This document shows, piece after piece, positions 23,050 to 31,236 of a stretch of DNA of 36,949 bases; positions within the stretch are counted from its first letter, which is position 1, and each line of letters begins with the position of its first letter. The notes beneath the pieces were generated by a model. It was not told the origin of the DNA and searched no databases. It saw only the letters and a list, made by a program, of their open reading frames with translations. The position numbers and the translations under genes were made by a program. Source of the DNA: CAYWFP01 sp964457365 (GTDB taxonomy: Bacteria > Planctomycetota > SZUA-567). Location: NCBI GenBank assembly GCA_964457365.1, contig CAYWFP010000027.1, positions 1 through 36,949 of the forward strand, given 5' to 3'.

Positions 23050-24495
23050 ATGAGCAGCAAACGTCCGAACGTCGTCGTCATCGTGGCCGACCAGTGGCGC
23101 GGCGACTGCCTCGGCGCCGAGCAGGGGCCGCACCCGGTGATGACCCCGCACCTCGACCAGATCGGCGACGAGGGGGTGCGCTTCTCCCGCGCCTACGCCG
23201 ACTGCCCCGTCTGCATGCCCCAGCGCGTGACGCAGTTGACCGGCCGGGTAGCCAGCCGTTTCGGCCTGACCCACAACTTCGGCTGCCGCAGCCCCGTCGA
23301 CGCCGCCCGCTCGGTCCCCGGCCGCCTCGCGCGCGAAGCCGGCTACCAGACCCAGGCGGTGGGCAAGATGCACTTCGAGCCCTCGCGCGGGCGCTTCGGC
23401 TTCGACAACGTCCGCCTGCACCCCAACGACTACGTCAACTGGCTCGAAGACAACGGCTGGGGCGGATTCTACCGCGGCCACGGCCTCGGCGGCAACGAGG
23501 TCTACCCCGCGCCCGCGCCGCTTCCCGAGCGCTTCACCCACACCCACTGGATCGTCGACCAGGCCATCGACTTTCTGGGCGCGCGCGACCCGGAGGCGCC
23601 GTTCTTCCTCTGGGTCGTCTTCGAGGCCCCGCACAGCCCGTTCGACCCGCCCGAGGAGTACGCCCGGCTCTACGAAGATCTGCCGGTGCCCGACCCCGTC
23701 CGCGGCGACTGGTACGAGAACGCGCCGCCGATGTTCGGCAAGCGCCGCGCGCAGAAGAAGCTCGACCGCCTCACGCCGGAGATGCTCGACGCCGCCCGCC
23801 GGCGCTACTACGGCCAGATCAGCCATATCGACTACCAGCTCGGCCGCCTCTTCGGCGAGCTGATGACGCACGGGCTCTACCACGACACCGCCATCCTCTT
23901 CACCGCCGACCACGGCGAGCACCTGGGCGACCACGGCCAGTTCGCCAAGACCACCTTCCTGGAAGCTTCCGCGCGCGTGCCGCTGGTGATGCGCTGGCCG
24001 TCGTGGCTGCAGGAGCCGACCTGCCCCGCGGTGCACGAGGGCGCGGTGCTGACCGCCGATATCGCCCCGACGGTGCTCTCGCTGGCGGGGTTGGCCCCGA
24101 ACCAGGACACCGACGGCACGGTCCTGCCGCCGTTCGCCGAAGCCGAGACCGGCCGCGTGGTCTGCGGCGAATGCGACGCGACCGCCTTCGCCACCGACGG
24201 GCGCATGAAGTATATCTACTACGTCGAAGGAGGATGCGAGCAACTCTTCGACACCGTGGACGATCCGCAGGACGAGCACGACCTCGGCGGCGATCCGGCG
24301 CACGCGAACACGGTACAACGACTGCGCGCGAAACTGATCGACCACCTCGCGAAGTTCGAGCGGCCGATGGTCGAGAACGGCTCGCTGGCCGTCGGCGACG
24401 GCGCGTACGACCCGGAGTCCGAGCGCCGCGCCAACCCGTGGGCCTGGCGCGGACCGATGCGCCACGGCCGCGGTTATCACGGGTGGAGGGGGTGA
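23050..24495 (+). CDS. Type I sulfatase, second subfamily
   Basis: A 481-residue sulfatase distinct from the one at 7228..8949. The metal-binding entry is VADQW (D14-Q15) rather than D-D; this is common in one sulfatase branch. The formylglycine motif is C55-M-P-Q-R59 (C-x-P-x-R). GKMHF, VFEAPHSPFDPP, and FTADHGEHLGDHGQFAKTTFLEASARVP follow, as in iduronate/choline-type sulfatases. There is no signal peptide, so the protein is probably cytoplasmic or exported by an unseen route. It should hydrolyse sulfate esters of sugars or related small molecules after formylglycine formation. GGAGG lies 7 bases before the ATG. Its stop is only 4 bases from the facing minus-strand operon end. Confidence 0.92.
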   Translation: MSSKRPNVVVIVADQWRGDCLGAEQGPHPVMTPHLDQIGDEGVRFSRAYADCPVCMPQRVTQLTGRVASRFGLTHNFGCRSPVDAARSVPGRLAREAGYQTQAVGKMHFEPSRGRFGFDNVRLHPNDYVNWLEDNGWGGFYRGHGLGGNEVYPAPAPLPERFTHTHWIVDQAIDFLGARDPEAPFFLWVVFEAPHSPFDPPEEYARLYEDLPVPDPVRGDWYENAPPMFGKRRAQKKLDRLTPEMLDAARRRYYGQISHIDYQLGRLFGELMTHGLYHDTAILFTADHGEHLGDHGQFAKTTFLEASARVPLVMRWPSWLQEPTCPAVHEGAVLTADIAPTVLSLAGLAPNQDTDGTVLPPFAEAETGRVVCGECDATAFATDGRMKYIYYVEGGCEQLFDTVDDPQDEHDLGGDPAHANTVQRLRAKLIDHLAKFERPMVENGSLAVGDGAYDPESERRANPWAWRGPMRHGRGYHGWRG

Positions 24496-24499
24496 TACA

Positions 24500-24816
24500 T
24501 CAACCCTGGAGATGAATCCGAATAAGCATCAGGAGAATCGCCGCTATCGCCAGGCCGCAACGGCGAAAAATCCTCTCCGCCTTGAGGCGCCACCAGTCGC
24601 CGAGATTCTCTTCCCCTCGAATCGTTCGCGCGCCGACCATCACCGCGCCAAATAAGAGCGACGAGATGACGAAGCCGTAGATCCACTCCAGAATCCAGCC
24701 TTCTGCGCCTGACCGAACCCTTCCCGATACATGATCAGGGTATACAGGAAGAGCCCGATCATGGTCAGCACGAGAATCCCGGAAATGGATCGCGCCGCCA
24801 GCACGCGCAGCTTCAT
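24500..24816 (-). pseudogene. Frameshifted small membrane protein
   Basis: From the ATG at 24816 the frame reads about 40 protein-like codons (hydrophobic ISGILVLTMIGLFLYTLIMY). Protein-like sequence then continues in a different frame (ILEWIYGFVISSLLFGAVMV, then RRCGLAIAAILLMLIRIHLQ) to the TGA at 24500-24502. The total of 317 bases is one short of a whole number of codons, so a single missing base near 24697-24720 explains it. The intact product would be about 105 residues with three membrane segments. The ATG overlaps the upstream gene stop by 4 bases (ATGA), a typical coupled start. No slippery heptamer is seen at the shift, so I favour mutation or sequencing error over programmed shifting. 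Family unknown. Confidence 0.75.
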
Positions 24817-25115
24817 TCCTCCGCCCTACGCTCCTTCACGTACTCGGCGTATTTCTTCTCGTTGCGGTGCCAGATGAAATGGCTGAGCAGGACCGCCAGC
24901 GGCAGCATGAGGCCGACGACCAGCAGCGCCGGCAGCAGCGGCAGACCGCCGCCGCGCGCGTGGACCGCGTCGGGCATGGTGCGATACAGATGCACGTAGG
25001 CGAAGGTACCCGCCACCCCGTAGAAGAGGGCCACCAGGCCGATATTCGTCAGCATGTACATGCGCTTTCCGCGCGCGTGCCACTTCGCCCACTGCTGCGC
25101 CTGTTTCTCGTTCAT
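24813..25115 (-). CDS. Small two-span membrane protein
   Basis: A 100-residue protein with two membrane segments (about 22-44, MLTNIGLVALFYGVAGTFAY, and 60-82, LLPALLVVGLMLPLAVLLSH) and charged ends (N-terminal MNEKQAQQWAKWHARGKR, C-terminal KKYAEYVKERRAEE). The ATG at 25115 follows the secreted protein stop by 2 bases, with GGAG 5 bases upstream; a GTG 6 bases earlier is also possible. It overlaps the following gene by ATGA. It is the middle gene of a three-gene operon and may form a membrane complex with its neighbours. Function unknown. Confidence 0.75.
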   Translation of the reverse strand: MNEKQAQQWAKWHARGKRMYMLTNIGLVALFYGVAGTFAYVHLYRTMPDAVHARGGGLPLLPALLVVGLMLPLAVLLSHFIWHRNEKKYAEYVKERRAEE

Positions 25116-25117
25116 TC

Positions 25118-26746
25118 TCACTCCCCCGGCTCATAGCCTACCAGTTCGCGCTCGCCCTCGGCGTAAGCGCGGGCCTCGTCGAGGAACATGCGGTACTCCT
25201 CGTCCAGCGGCCGAACCTCCTCGATCGCTTTCGCGTAGGTCGCTCTCGTCTCCGCGAGCGTCTTCGTCTCCTTCGCGATACGCTTCTTCGCATCCTCGAT
25301 CAGCCGCTTGGTATGCGGCTTGTCGGCCGTGCCGCCCGTCTCCATCTGTTTCAGCCGTTTCTTCCAGAACTCGACGGTGTCGGCGATGGCTTCCAGGCGC
25401 TTCCGCTCCTCCACCTCGAGGATGGTGTCGACGTACCTGTTGCGCTTCTCCAGGATCGCCAGCACGTCCGTCTCGAGGCGCGCGAGGCGTTCCTTGGTCG
25501 ACTCGGTGTCGGGCCGCTCCCACGCGCCGGTGGCCGGATCGCGCAGCAGGCGGAACCAGGTGCGAATGATGCGCGTACCGCCGGAGTAGGTCTGCGTGTA
25601 GATATACCCGCCGGAGATCCACGAGTGTGAACTGCTGGCCGATACCCGCCGCTTGCCGCGCTCCCAGGCTTCGCGCTGTTGCTCCCCCCCGGGCGGCGCC
25701 TCGCCGTAGACCCACGCCCCGTCTTCGCGCCAGCGGTACTTGCCCTTGCCGTCGCTTTTGTCTACCGCGGTGTACTGCCCGCGGTCGAGCGCTTTGCGCC
25801 ATTTCTCGAACCGGTCCTCGACATCGCGTTTCGACGGCGTGAGCTGGTGAAACGGCACGTACTTCCGCACCCGGCCGTCATTGTCCGCGACCTCCTCGGC
25901 TCCGGCGGGCTCGCCCTGCAGCAGCGGCGCCACCTGCTGGACCAGCGCCACGCCGCAGGTCGTCTCCTTGCCGTTGTAAGCGCCGCTGGCTTTCTTGATC
26001 TTCACCTTTACGCGGCAGAAACCCGCGAACCCGGCCACCTTCTCGGCCAGCTTCTTCAGGCTCGCTTCGCCCTCGGGAATGGCCAGAAGCAGCGTCCGCC
26101 CGGCCGGGTGCAGGTCTACCGCGGTCGCGTGCTGGTCGCTCGTGCCGGCATTGAGAACGGTATAGCCGGGGACGACCTGGTACCTCTGCTCGGCGGTGCC
26201 GTCGAAGCGGAGCAGCAGGGTGTAGGTGTCGCGTCCCTTCTCGAGTGCGCGTTGCCAACTGCTGCGGACCATGTGCCAGCACGCGTCGTCCCACGCCTTG
26301 GCCTTCCCGATCGTCGCAAGATAATAGGTCGCTTCCAATACCCCGCCGATGAGCCGTGTCCGACGCTCGAGCCGGACGCGGAGCAACGCGCTGCCGCGCA
26401 TCTGGAACTTCTCGCGCGCGCCTGGCGCCTGGGAGAGCTTCTCGACATCCATGGCCGCGGCGCTGTCCTCTTCGACGACGAAGACCACGTCGCCGCCCAT
26501 GGCATGATCGCTCGAGCTGACCGCGAGAATGCCGTAATCCACCACTTGCAGCCCCTTGCCCTTCAACGCCTTGTCCCGCTCGAACGGCTTGTCCGGACGA
26601 ATCTCCGCCGGCAGCCAGACCGTCTCGCCGACGAAACGCTCCGGATGCTTGATAAACGCCACCGGATCGACCCAGCCTTCGCCCGCGAGAACGGCCGCCG
26701 TACTCATCAGAAATACGCCACACAGCGCGCCGAGTTGTCGTTTCAT
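25118..26746 (-). CDS. Secreted coiled-coil protein of unknown function
   Basis: A 542-residue exported protein. The signal peptide is MKRQLGALCGVFLMSTAAVLA with cleavage expected before GEGWVDP. The opening VAFIKHPERFVGETVWLPAEI resembles the start of small OB-type periplasmic domains. The middle (about 150-260) contains a lysine-rich stretch AEKVAGFAGFCRVKVKIKKA. A serine- and tyrosine-rich patch (about 372-392, SSSHSWISGGYIYTQTYSGG) precedes a C-terminal coiled coil (about 410-530) rich in Glu, Lys and Arg. I recognise no family. AGGAG lies 6 bases before the ATG, and a promoter is at 26777..26805. It leads the operon with the two small membrane proteins, which suggests an envelope-associated assembly. 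Confidence 0.75.
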   Translation of the reverse strand: MKRQLGALCGVFLMSTAAVLAGEGWVDPVAFIKHPERFVGETVWLPAEIRPDKPFERDKALKGKGLQVVDYGILAVSSSDHAMGGDVVFVVEEDSAAAMDVEKLSQAPGAREKFQMRGSALLRVRLERRTRLIGGVLEATYYLATIGKAKAWDDACWHMVRSSWQRALEKGRDTYTLLLRFDGTAEQRYQVVPGYTVLNAGTSDQHATAVDLHPAGRTLLLAIPEGEASLKKLAEKVAGFAGFCRVKVKIKKASGAYNGKETTCGVALVQQVAPLLQGEPAGAEEVADNDGRVRKYVPFHQLTPSKRDVEDRFEKWRKALDRGQYTAVDKSDGKGKYRWREDGAWVYGEAPPGGEQQREAWERGKRRVSASSSHSWISGGYIYTQTYSGGTRIIRTWFRLLRDPATGAWERPDTESTKERLARLETDVLAILEKRNRYVDTILEVEERKRLEAIADTVEFWKKRLKQMETGGTADKPHTKRLIEDAKKRIAKETKTLAETRATYAKAIEEVRPLDEEYRMFLDEARAYAEGERELVGYEPGE

Positions 26747-26776
26747 CGCCGACTCCTGTATGAAATGCCCGTAGGC

Positions 26777-26805
26777 ATGATAAGCGCCGGATCGGCCTTA
26801 CGCAA
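26777..26805 (-). promoter_or_regulatory. Promoter candidate for the secreted-protein operon
   Basis: Minus strand TTGCGT (26805-26800), 17-base spacer, TATCAT (26782-26777, five of six). Start near 26770, inside a short hairpin ATGCC-CGTA-GGCAT (26765-26778). Confidence 0.55.
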
Positions 26806-26820
26806 ATCCGCGACGCGAAT

Positions 26821-27669
26821 TCAGGCGTTTTCCCTAGACCGCAGCCGCGCCTGCCGCGGGGTGCGGCCGGTGACGCGCTTGAAGACATGGTAGAAATGGC
26901 TCAGCGAGGGAAAGCCCACCCCGAGCGCCACCTCCAGAATCGGCAAATCGGTCTCGGCGAGCAAGCGCCGCGCCTCGCGCACGCGGACGCTGTTGAGGTA
27001 ATGTTTGAACGTCCCGCCCGTCTCCTCGCGGAAGACCGCGTGGAAATGGCTCCGGCTCAAGTGCGCCATCGCCGCCAGTTGCTCCACCGTCAGCGGCTGC
27101 ATGTAATTGCTGTCGATGAAACGCCACACCCCTTCCAGTCGCGCCGCCGCCGGCGCCGGCGCCAGCGCCTCGCCGACCAGCGCGGCCGCCTCCCGGTCGC
27201 GGAAGACCGCCAGCAGCATCCCCAGCAGCCCCGCCTTGACCGCGCACCCGTGGCCGGCGGGACGCTCGCTCAACTCGCGCGTCATCGTATCCAGCCGCCG
27301 CCCGATCTCCCGCGCCGCGGCACGCCCGAGCGGGATGCGGTTGACGCCTCCGTACGCGGCCGCGCAGAGCGCCTCGAGCACCCGCCGCGCCTCGCGGTCG
27401 CCCTCGTCGGCGTGGGCGAACTCGTCGGCATCGAGGTTGAGCACCAGCCCCACGCAAGAGCCGTCGGCGTGGCCCCGGCCGTTGTGGGGCTGGCCGGCGG
27501 GGAAGAGGAAGAGCTCGCCCTTCTTCATCGGCAGCGTCCGGTCCTCGGCGTGCTGCCAGCCGCGCCCGGCCTCGCAGTAGAAGAATTCGTGCGTCTCGTG
27601 GACGTGCTGGTGCCCGCCGCCCATGCGCGGCCGCATCCGGATACGGAAGCAGTGGGTCATCCCGGCCAT
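26821..27669 (-). CDS. AraC-family regulator with cupin sensor
   Basis: A 282-residue AraC-type regulator. The N-terminal cupin has HQHVHETHEFFYCEAGRGWQ and KKGELFLFPAGQPHNGRGH, the usual sugar-sensing fold. The C-terminal double helix-turn-helix (about 175-275) reads LTVEQLAAMAHLSRSHFHAVFREETG then ILEVALGVGFPSLSHFYHVFKRVTGRTPRQAR, with the conserved second-HTH signature. It is divergent from the Gfo/Idh/MocA and isomerase genes and is the obvious candidate to control them in response to a carbohydrate. A TATAGG lies only 8 bases above its ATG, so this transcript may also have almost no leader. An ATG 9 bases further in is an alternative start. Confidence 0.92.
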   Translation of the reverse strand: MAGMTHCFRIRMRPRMGGGHQHVHETHEFFYCEAGRGWQHAEDRTLPMKKGELFLFPAGQPHNGRGHADGSCVGLVLNLDADEFAHADEGDREARRVLEALCAAAYGGVNRIPLGRAAAREIGRRLDTMTRELSERPAGHGCAVKAGLLGMLLAVFRDREAAALVGEALAPAPAAARLEGVWRFIDSNYMQPLTVEQLAAMAHLSRSHFHAVFREETGGTFKHYLNSVRVREARRLLAETDLPILEVALGVGFPSLSHFYHVFKRVTGRTPRQARLRSRENA

Positions 27670-27683
27670 CGAGGAACCCTATA

Positions 27684-27815
27684 TTCGCACAATAAACGAT
27701 GCGACTTTTCCTTATTAATATGGGCTTTTTCGGACGCGAGCAAGCATTCTTTCGTACATTTCGACAATAACTTCCGACATCCGGGCAAGATTCCCCCGCC
27801 CCGCCGCGCTAGAGT
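27684..27815. promoter_or_regulatory. Divergent regulatory region with direct repeats
   Basis: The block TTCG(C)ACAATAA occurs at 27684-27695 and again at 27760-27770, each followed a few bases later by a CGAC, about 76 bases apart in the same orientation. This suits paired AraC-type binding sites. For the catabolic gene, TAGAGT at 27810-27815 is a possible -10 with no recognisable -35 at proper spacing, as expected of an activator-dependent promoter. Confidence 0.45.
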
Positions 27816-27865
27816 CGAACGCGAGAACGAAACGCGTCTTTTCCGTCTACGGCAAGGAGAGCGGA

Positions 27866-28924
27866 ATGAGCGGCAAGTTGAGAGTCGTACACGTCGGCTG
27901 CGGCGGCATCGCCGGGGCCTGGCTGAAGAACGAGTTCCTGCGGGACCGCATCGAGATGGTCGGCCTGGTCGACCTGGACATCGAGGCCGCGCGCAAGACC
28001 GCGACCGAACGCTTCGATTTCCCCGACGCCGAGATCGGCACCGACCTCGAGGCGATGCTGGAGAAGACCAGCCCCGACATCGTCTTCGACTGCACCGTGC
28101 CGCCCGCGCACGCGCCGGTCACGCTGACGGCGCTGAAGCACGGCTGCCACGTGCTGGGCGAGAAACCGATGGCCGACACGCTCGAGAACGCCAAGCGCAT
28201 GGTCGCCGCCGCCACGGAGACGGGCAAGTTCTACGCGGTCACCCAGACGCGTCGCTACCTCAAGCATATCCGCCGCCTGAAGGCCTTCCTCGAATCGGGC
28301 GCCATCGGGACGGTGCATACCGTCGAGAGCCAGTTCTTCATCGGCGCGCACTTCGGCGGCTTCCGCGCGGTCATGCCCCACGTCCTCATCGTCGACATGG
28401 CCGTCCACAGCTTCGACCAGGCGCGGCTGATCACCGGCGCCGATTCGCTGAGCGTCTACGCCGAGGAGTGGAACCCGCCGCATTCGTGGTACGAGCGCGA
28501 CGGCAGCGCCGTGGCCTTCTTCAACATGAGCGGCGGCCTGCGGTACCTCTATCACGGCAGCTGGTGCGCCGAGGGCTGCAACACCACCTGGGATTGCGCC
28601 TGGCGCATCCACGGCACCCGGGGCGCGGTCCTCTGGGACGGCGGGGAGGGCTTCACCGCCGAGGTGATCGACCCCCAGGCCGAGGGCTTCATGAAGCCCA
28701 AGACGCCGGTGGAGGTGCCGGAGATCGACCCCGGCGTCAAGGACGGCGGCCACGGCGGCGTGATCCGGGAGTTCCTCGACTGCGTCGAGGCGGGCCGCGA
28801 GCCCGAGACGATCTGCACCGACAACGTCAAGAGCTTCGCCATGGTAATGGGCGCCGTGGCCAGCTCCGAGAGCGGCCGGCGCGTGGATATCGAAGCCTTC
28901 GAGAATGCCGCCGCTTCGGCCTAG
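27866..28924 (+). CDS. Gfo/Idh/MocA-family oxidoreductase
   Basis: A 352-residue NAD(P)-dependent sugar oxidoreductase. The dinucleotide-binding GCGGIAG is at 11-17 and the family EKP motif at 99-101 (GEKPMADT). VDMAVHSFDQARLI in the second domain carries the conserved D-x3-H of the active site. It should oxidise or epimerise a sugar, inositol or glycoside, in the cytoplasm. AAGGAG lies 6-7 bases before the ATG. The isomerase gene follows after 24 bases with its own ribosome site, and the AraC gene is divergent, so the three make a regulated catabolic module of the kind frequent in PVC bacteria. Confidence 0.92.
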   Translation: MSGKLRVVHVGCGGIAGAWLKNEFLRDRIEMVGLVDLDIEAARKTATERFDFPDAEIGTDLEAMLEKTSPDIVFDCTVPPAHAPVTLTALKHGCHVLGEKPMADTLENAKRMVAAATETGKFYAVTQTRRYLKHIRRLKAFLESGAIGTVHTVESQFFIGAHFGGFRAVMPHVLIVDMAVHSFDQARLITGADSLSVYAEEWNPPHSWYERDGSAVAFFNMSGGLRYLYHGSWCAEGCNTTWDCAWRIHGTRGAVLWDGGEGFTAEVIDPQAEGFMKPKTPVEVPEIDPGVKDGGHGGVIREFLDCVEAGREPETICTDNVKSFAMVMGAVASSESGRRVDIEAFENAAASA

Positions 28925-28948
28925 AAAAGAGCCAGAGAAAGGATTTTC

Positions 28949-29857
28949 ATGCGACGCGATCTGCACAAAGAAGACATCCGCATCGGCACGCTGGTCCGCG
29001 GCACCGGCGATCCGATCCGGTACATCGAGGAGATCCTGCCCCACGGCTTCGAGTCGCTGGGCATTATGTTCTGGCAGAGCCTCGGCGGCGCGAACCCGAA
29101 GAAGCTCGCCGCCGACGTCGAGGCCGTACTCGCCGGCACCGGCGTGGTCGTCTCCACGCTGGGCATCTTCGGCAATCCGCTGGAGAAAGGCACCAAGGAC
29201 AAGGAGACGCTCGCCGGCTGGCGCAAGCTGATCGACCACGCCCACCTCTTCGACTGCGACATCGTCTGCGGCTTCGCCGGCCGGCTGCGCGGCAAGCCCA
29301 TCGACGAGTCGATGCCGGCGTTCAAGAAGGTCTTCGGCCCGCTCGCGCGCAAGGCCAAGGCCAAGGGCGTGCGCCTGGCGTTCGAGAACTGCGACATGGG
29401 CGGCACCTGGGCGAGCGGCGACTGGAACATCGCGCACAACCCGACCGCGTGGGAGATGATGTTCGACGCGGTGCCGCAGGAGAACGTCGGCCTGCAGTGG
29501 GAGCCGTGCCACCAGATGGTCAGCCTGATCGACCCGCTGCCGCAGTTGCGCGCCTGGGTGGAAAAGATCTTCAACCTCCACGGCAAGGACGCGACCGTCT
29601 ATTGGGACGTGGTCCGCGAGTACGGCGTCCACGGCCCCAAGCAGTTCGCCTGGCACCGCACGCCCGGCTTCGGCGACAGCAACTGGACCGACATCATCAC
29701 CGAGCTCCGGCGCGGGGGCTTCAAGGGCTCGATCGATATCGAGGGCTGGCACGACCCGGTCTACCGCGGAGAGCTGGAGATGACCGGCCAGGTCCACGGC
29801 CTCAACTATCTCAAGCAATGCCGCGGCGGCAATTACGTGCAGAATCCGGAAGGATAG
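28949..29857 (+). CDS. Sugar phosphate isomerase/epimerase-like TIM barrel
   Basis: A 302-residue protein of the xylose-isomerase-like TIM-barrel superfamily. Metal-ligand candidates are E in LAFENCDMGG, the H-containing LQWEPCHQM, D in WDVVREYGVHG and E in GSIDIEGWHDP, in the usual barrel order. The opening (IRIGTLVRGTGDPIRYIEEI) fits the first strand and helix. It likely isomerises or dehydrates a keto-sugar made by the preceding oxidoreductase. AAAGG lies about 7 bases before the ATG. After its stop I see only a weak hairpin (CACCG-GATT-CGGTG), then the island begins. Confidence 0.9.
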   Translation: MRRDLHKEDIRIGTLVRGTGDPIRYIEEILPHGFESLGIMFWQSLGGANPKKLAADVEAVLAGTGVVVSTLGIFGNPLEKGTKDKETLAGWRKLIDHAHLFDCDIVCGFAGRLRGKPIDESMPAFKKVFGPLARKAKAKGVRLAFENCDMGGTWASGDWNIAHNPTAWEMMFDAVPQENVGLQWEPCHQMVSLIDPLPQLRAWVEKIFNLHGKDATVYWDVVREYGVHGPKQFAWHRTPGFGDSNWTDIITELRRGGFKGSIDIEGWHDPVYRGELEMTGQVHGLNYLKQCRGGNYVQNPEG

Positions 29858-29884
29858 GGCACCGGATTCGGTGGCGCAACGCCG

Positions 29885-30370
29885 TCACGAGCAGCGGTTG
29901 CCCCCCAGGCCCGCCTCGCGTGCGGAGCCGAATCGAGAATCGTCGCAAAAAGAGGCCTGGTTCAAACGAGGGTAACAGGCGCGCGAGCGCATGACGATGG
30001 TCAGTAGCAAGGCGAACAGGTTTGCCCGGCAGGCTTCCGCCGTGAACGGGAAATCGCAGACCATCTCGCGAAGCAACTTGATCGCAGCGCTCAAATCCCC
30101 GGGCGTGGGATTCTCCGGCACCTGGGGCATCTCCGGGTTCGGATCGGGCAGATAGTAAAGCCGTGAATCCGGGTCATACCCCGGCGTGTCGAGTATCGAG
30201 CCGTCGGCGCGCATCACCGGCGACTGGGTTACTCCATCAAGGGGCGGAAACGGATGATCGCTCCGGGAGAGAATGACAGCCGCCACGTCATAGGGAGGAT
30301 TGCATGGCACATCGCCGCCGTCCGGTCCGGTTTTGTAGAAATCAGCCACGCGGCTCAGGTGATCCTTCAT
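29885..30370 (-). pseudogene. Truncated mobile-element primase/helicase-like gene
   Basis: The frame from the ATG at 30370 gives 161 residues. The first about 125 recall the pre-ATPase part of phage/plasmid primase-helicase-like proteins: SPVMRADGSILDTPGYDPDS, YYLPDPNPEMPQVPENPTPG, and LLREMVCDFPFTAEACRANL followed by FALLLTIVMR. In such proteins the next segment is the GTGKS-type P-loop; here it is missing, and the last 30 residues look like random read-through to the TGA at 29885. So the gene is broken near 29985, marking the left junction of the island. The ATG overlaps the preceding gene stop by 4 bases, an intact coupled start. Assignment is by remembered family pattern, not a search. 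Confidence 0.65.
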
Positions 30371-30801
30371 CGTCGGCGCATGATCTCGGCGTACGGATGA
30401 TACCGCGGGTTGGCGGCGAATTCGAGTTGATGGATAAAGCCGTCGGGAAAGGTTTCGCCCGGTGCGTGCCAGGACACCTGGCCGTCCGGGCTGACGATCT
30501 CGAACGCATGGATCGCGCGAGAACAATACGCGGTAGCCACATCCATAGAGGAGGCGTCTGCCCCTTGCAACCGGGCGAACGCGTGAAACAACTTATCTTC
30601 CAAGCCTAACCCGGCGATGTCCTCCGCATTCAGGAGCAGCCCCCGGATTTCCCTTTCAGACACCCGTGCGTTCACCTGCCCGAACCAACCGAGCGTCTGC
30701 AGGATGGACTTGTAATGAATGTCGACAACTGCCCGCAGGCGAGATGTCGGGTCAACCGCGTGGGATGAGGTACGGATAGCAGTCTCCTGGGGGTAATTCA
30801 T
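30367..30801 (-). CDS. Unknown protein of mobile-element type
   Basis: A 144-residue soluble protein without recognised domains. AGGAG lies 7 bases before the ATG. The sequence is mixed helix-rich (SRLRAVVDIHYKSILQTLGW, REIRGLLLNAEDIAGLGLED) with a C-terminal part FEIVSPDGQVSWHAPGETFP. It ends in an ATGA overlap with the truncated primase-like gene, so the two formed one operon. Its codon usage is less GC-biased than the core genes, consistent with transfer. Such small genes before primase-like proteins are common in integrated elements. No function can be given. Confidence 0.65.
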   Translation of the reverse strand: MNYPQETAIRTSSHAVDPTSRLRAVVDIHYKSILQTLGWFGQVNARVSEREIRGLLLNAEDIAGLGLEDKLFHAFARLQGADASSMDVATAYCSRAIHAFEIVSPDGQVSWHAPGETFPDGFIHQLEFAANPRYHPYAEIMRRR

Positions 30802-31236
30802 GGTGCTTCTCCTGGAACGAAATGGCCTTCGGCTTCCTGTCCTCCACTACTGTCCAGATGAGCAGACATCGTGCCAGTCGCAGGTTTTCGGGATAACAAG
30901 AATACGCCTATTCGCGTAACTGACTGGGATGCAGAAAGAAGGGCATCCGAGGGCAGTTGAGGGCTCGTATGCGCAGGGCAGATAAAAGAAGCCCCAATCA
31001 ATAATTGTTGGCAAAGCTCAGTAAATGATAGATCCCCTTGGGCCAAAACGTTTTCTCTTTCGATAAGGCATTTCCGTGAATGCGACTTGCCTTTTTGCAC
31101 GCTTAACTCGGCTTCATTTAAAATTACCATGTGCCATGACAACTATCGTAGCCTTTCACCTTGCTCCCGAATCCGCTTCGTGATATCGTGCCCATGGCAG
31201 GCAACGCACCTCGGCACATGCACGGAGGGGAACCTA
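30802..31236. other. Divergent island spacer
   Basis: 435 bases between the island's two divergent operons. It contains a 14-bp palindrome GAATA-CGCC-TATTC (30900-30913), a GGATGC-N10-GCATCC inverted repeat near 30928-30949, GGGCAG direct repeats about 25 bases apart, and a promoter candidate for the plus-strand operon. An open frame over 30798..31142 has no ribosome site and amino-acid content like random sequence, so I reject it. Confidence 0.55.
31095..31124 (+). promoter_or_regulatory. Promoter candidate for the three-gene system
   Basis: TTGCAC (31095-31100), 18-base spacer, TAAAAT (31119-31124, five of six). A start near 31131 leaves a leader of about 105 bases, which includes TGCC-CAT-GGCA, a small palindrome, and GGAGG before the ATG. 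The long leader could carry control, but none is recognised. Confidence 0.45.

Noticed and set aside
24697..24720. Programmed -1 frameshift in the small membrane protein gene
   Set aside because: No X-XXY-YYZ heptamer or strong downstream structure is visible at the crossing point; mutation or sequence error is simpler.
29955..29980. GGTTCAAAC resembling a tRNA T-arm near the island junction
   Set aside because: The flanking bases do not pair as a T-stem and no acceptor or anticodon arm can be drawn, so it is not a tRNA-type attachment site.
30798..31142. Open frame of 114 codons on the minus strand in the island spacer
   Set aside because: No ribosome site, no coding bias, random-like product, and it overlaps the start of the supported 30367..30801 gene.
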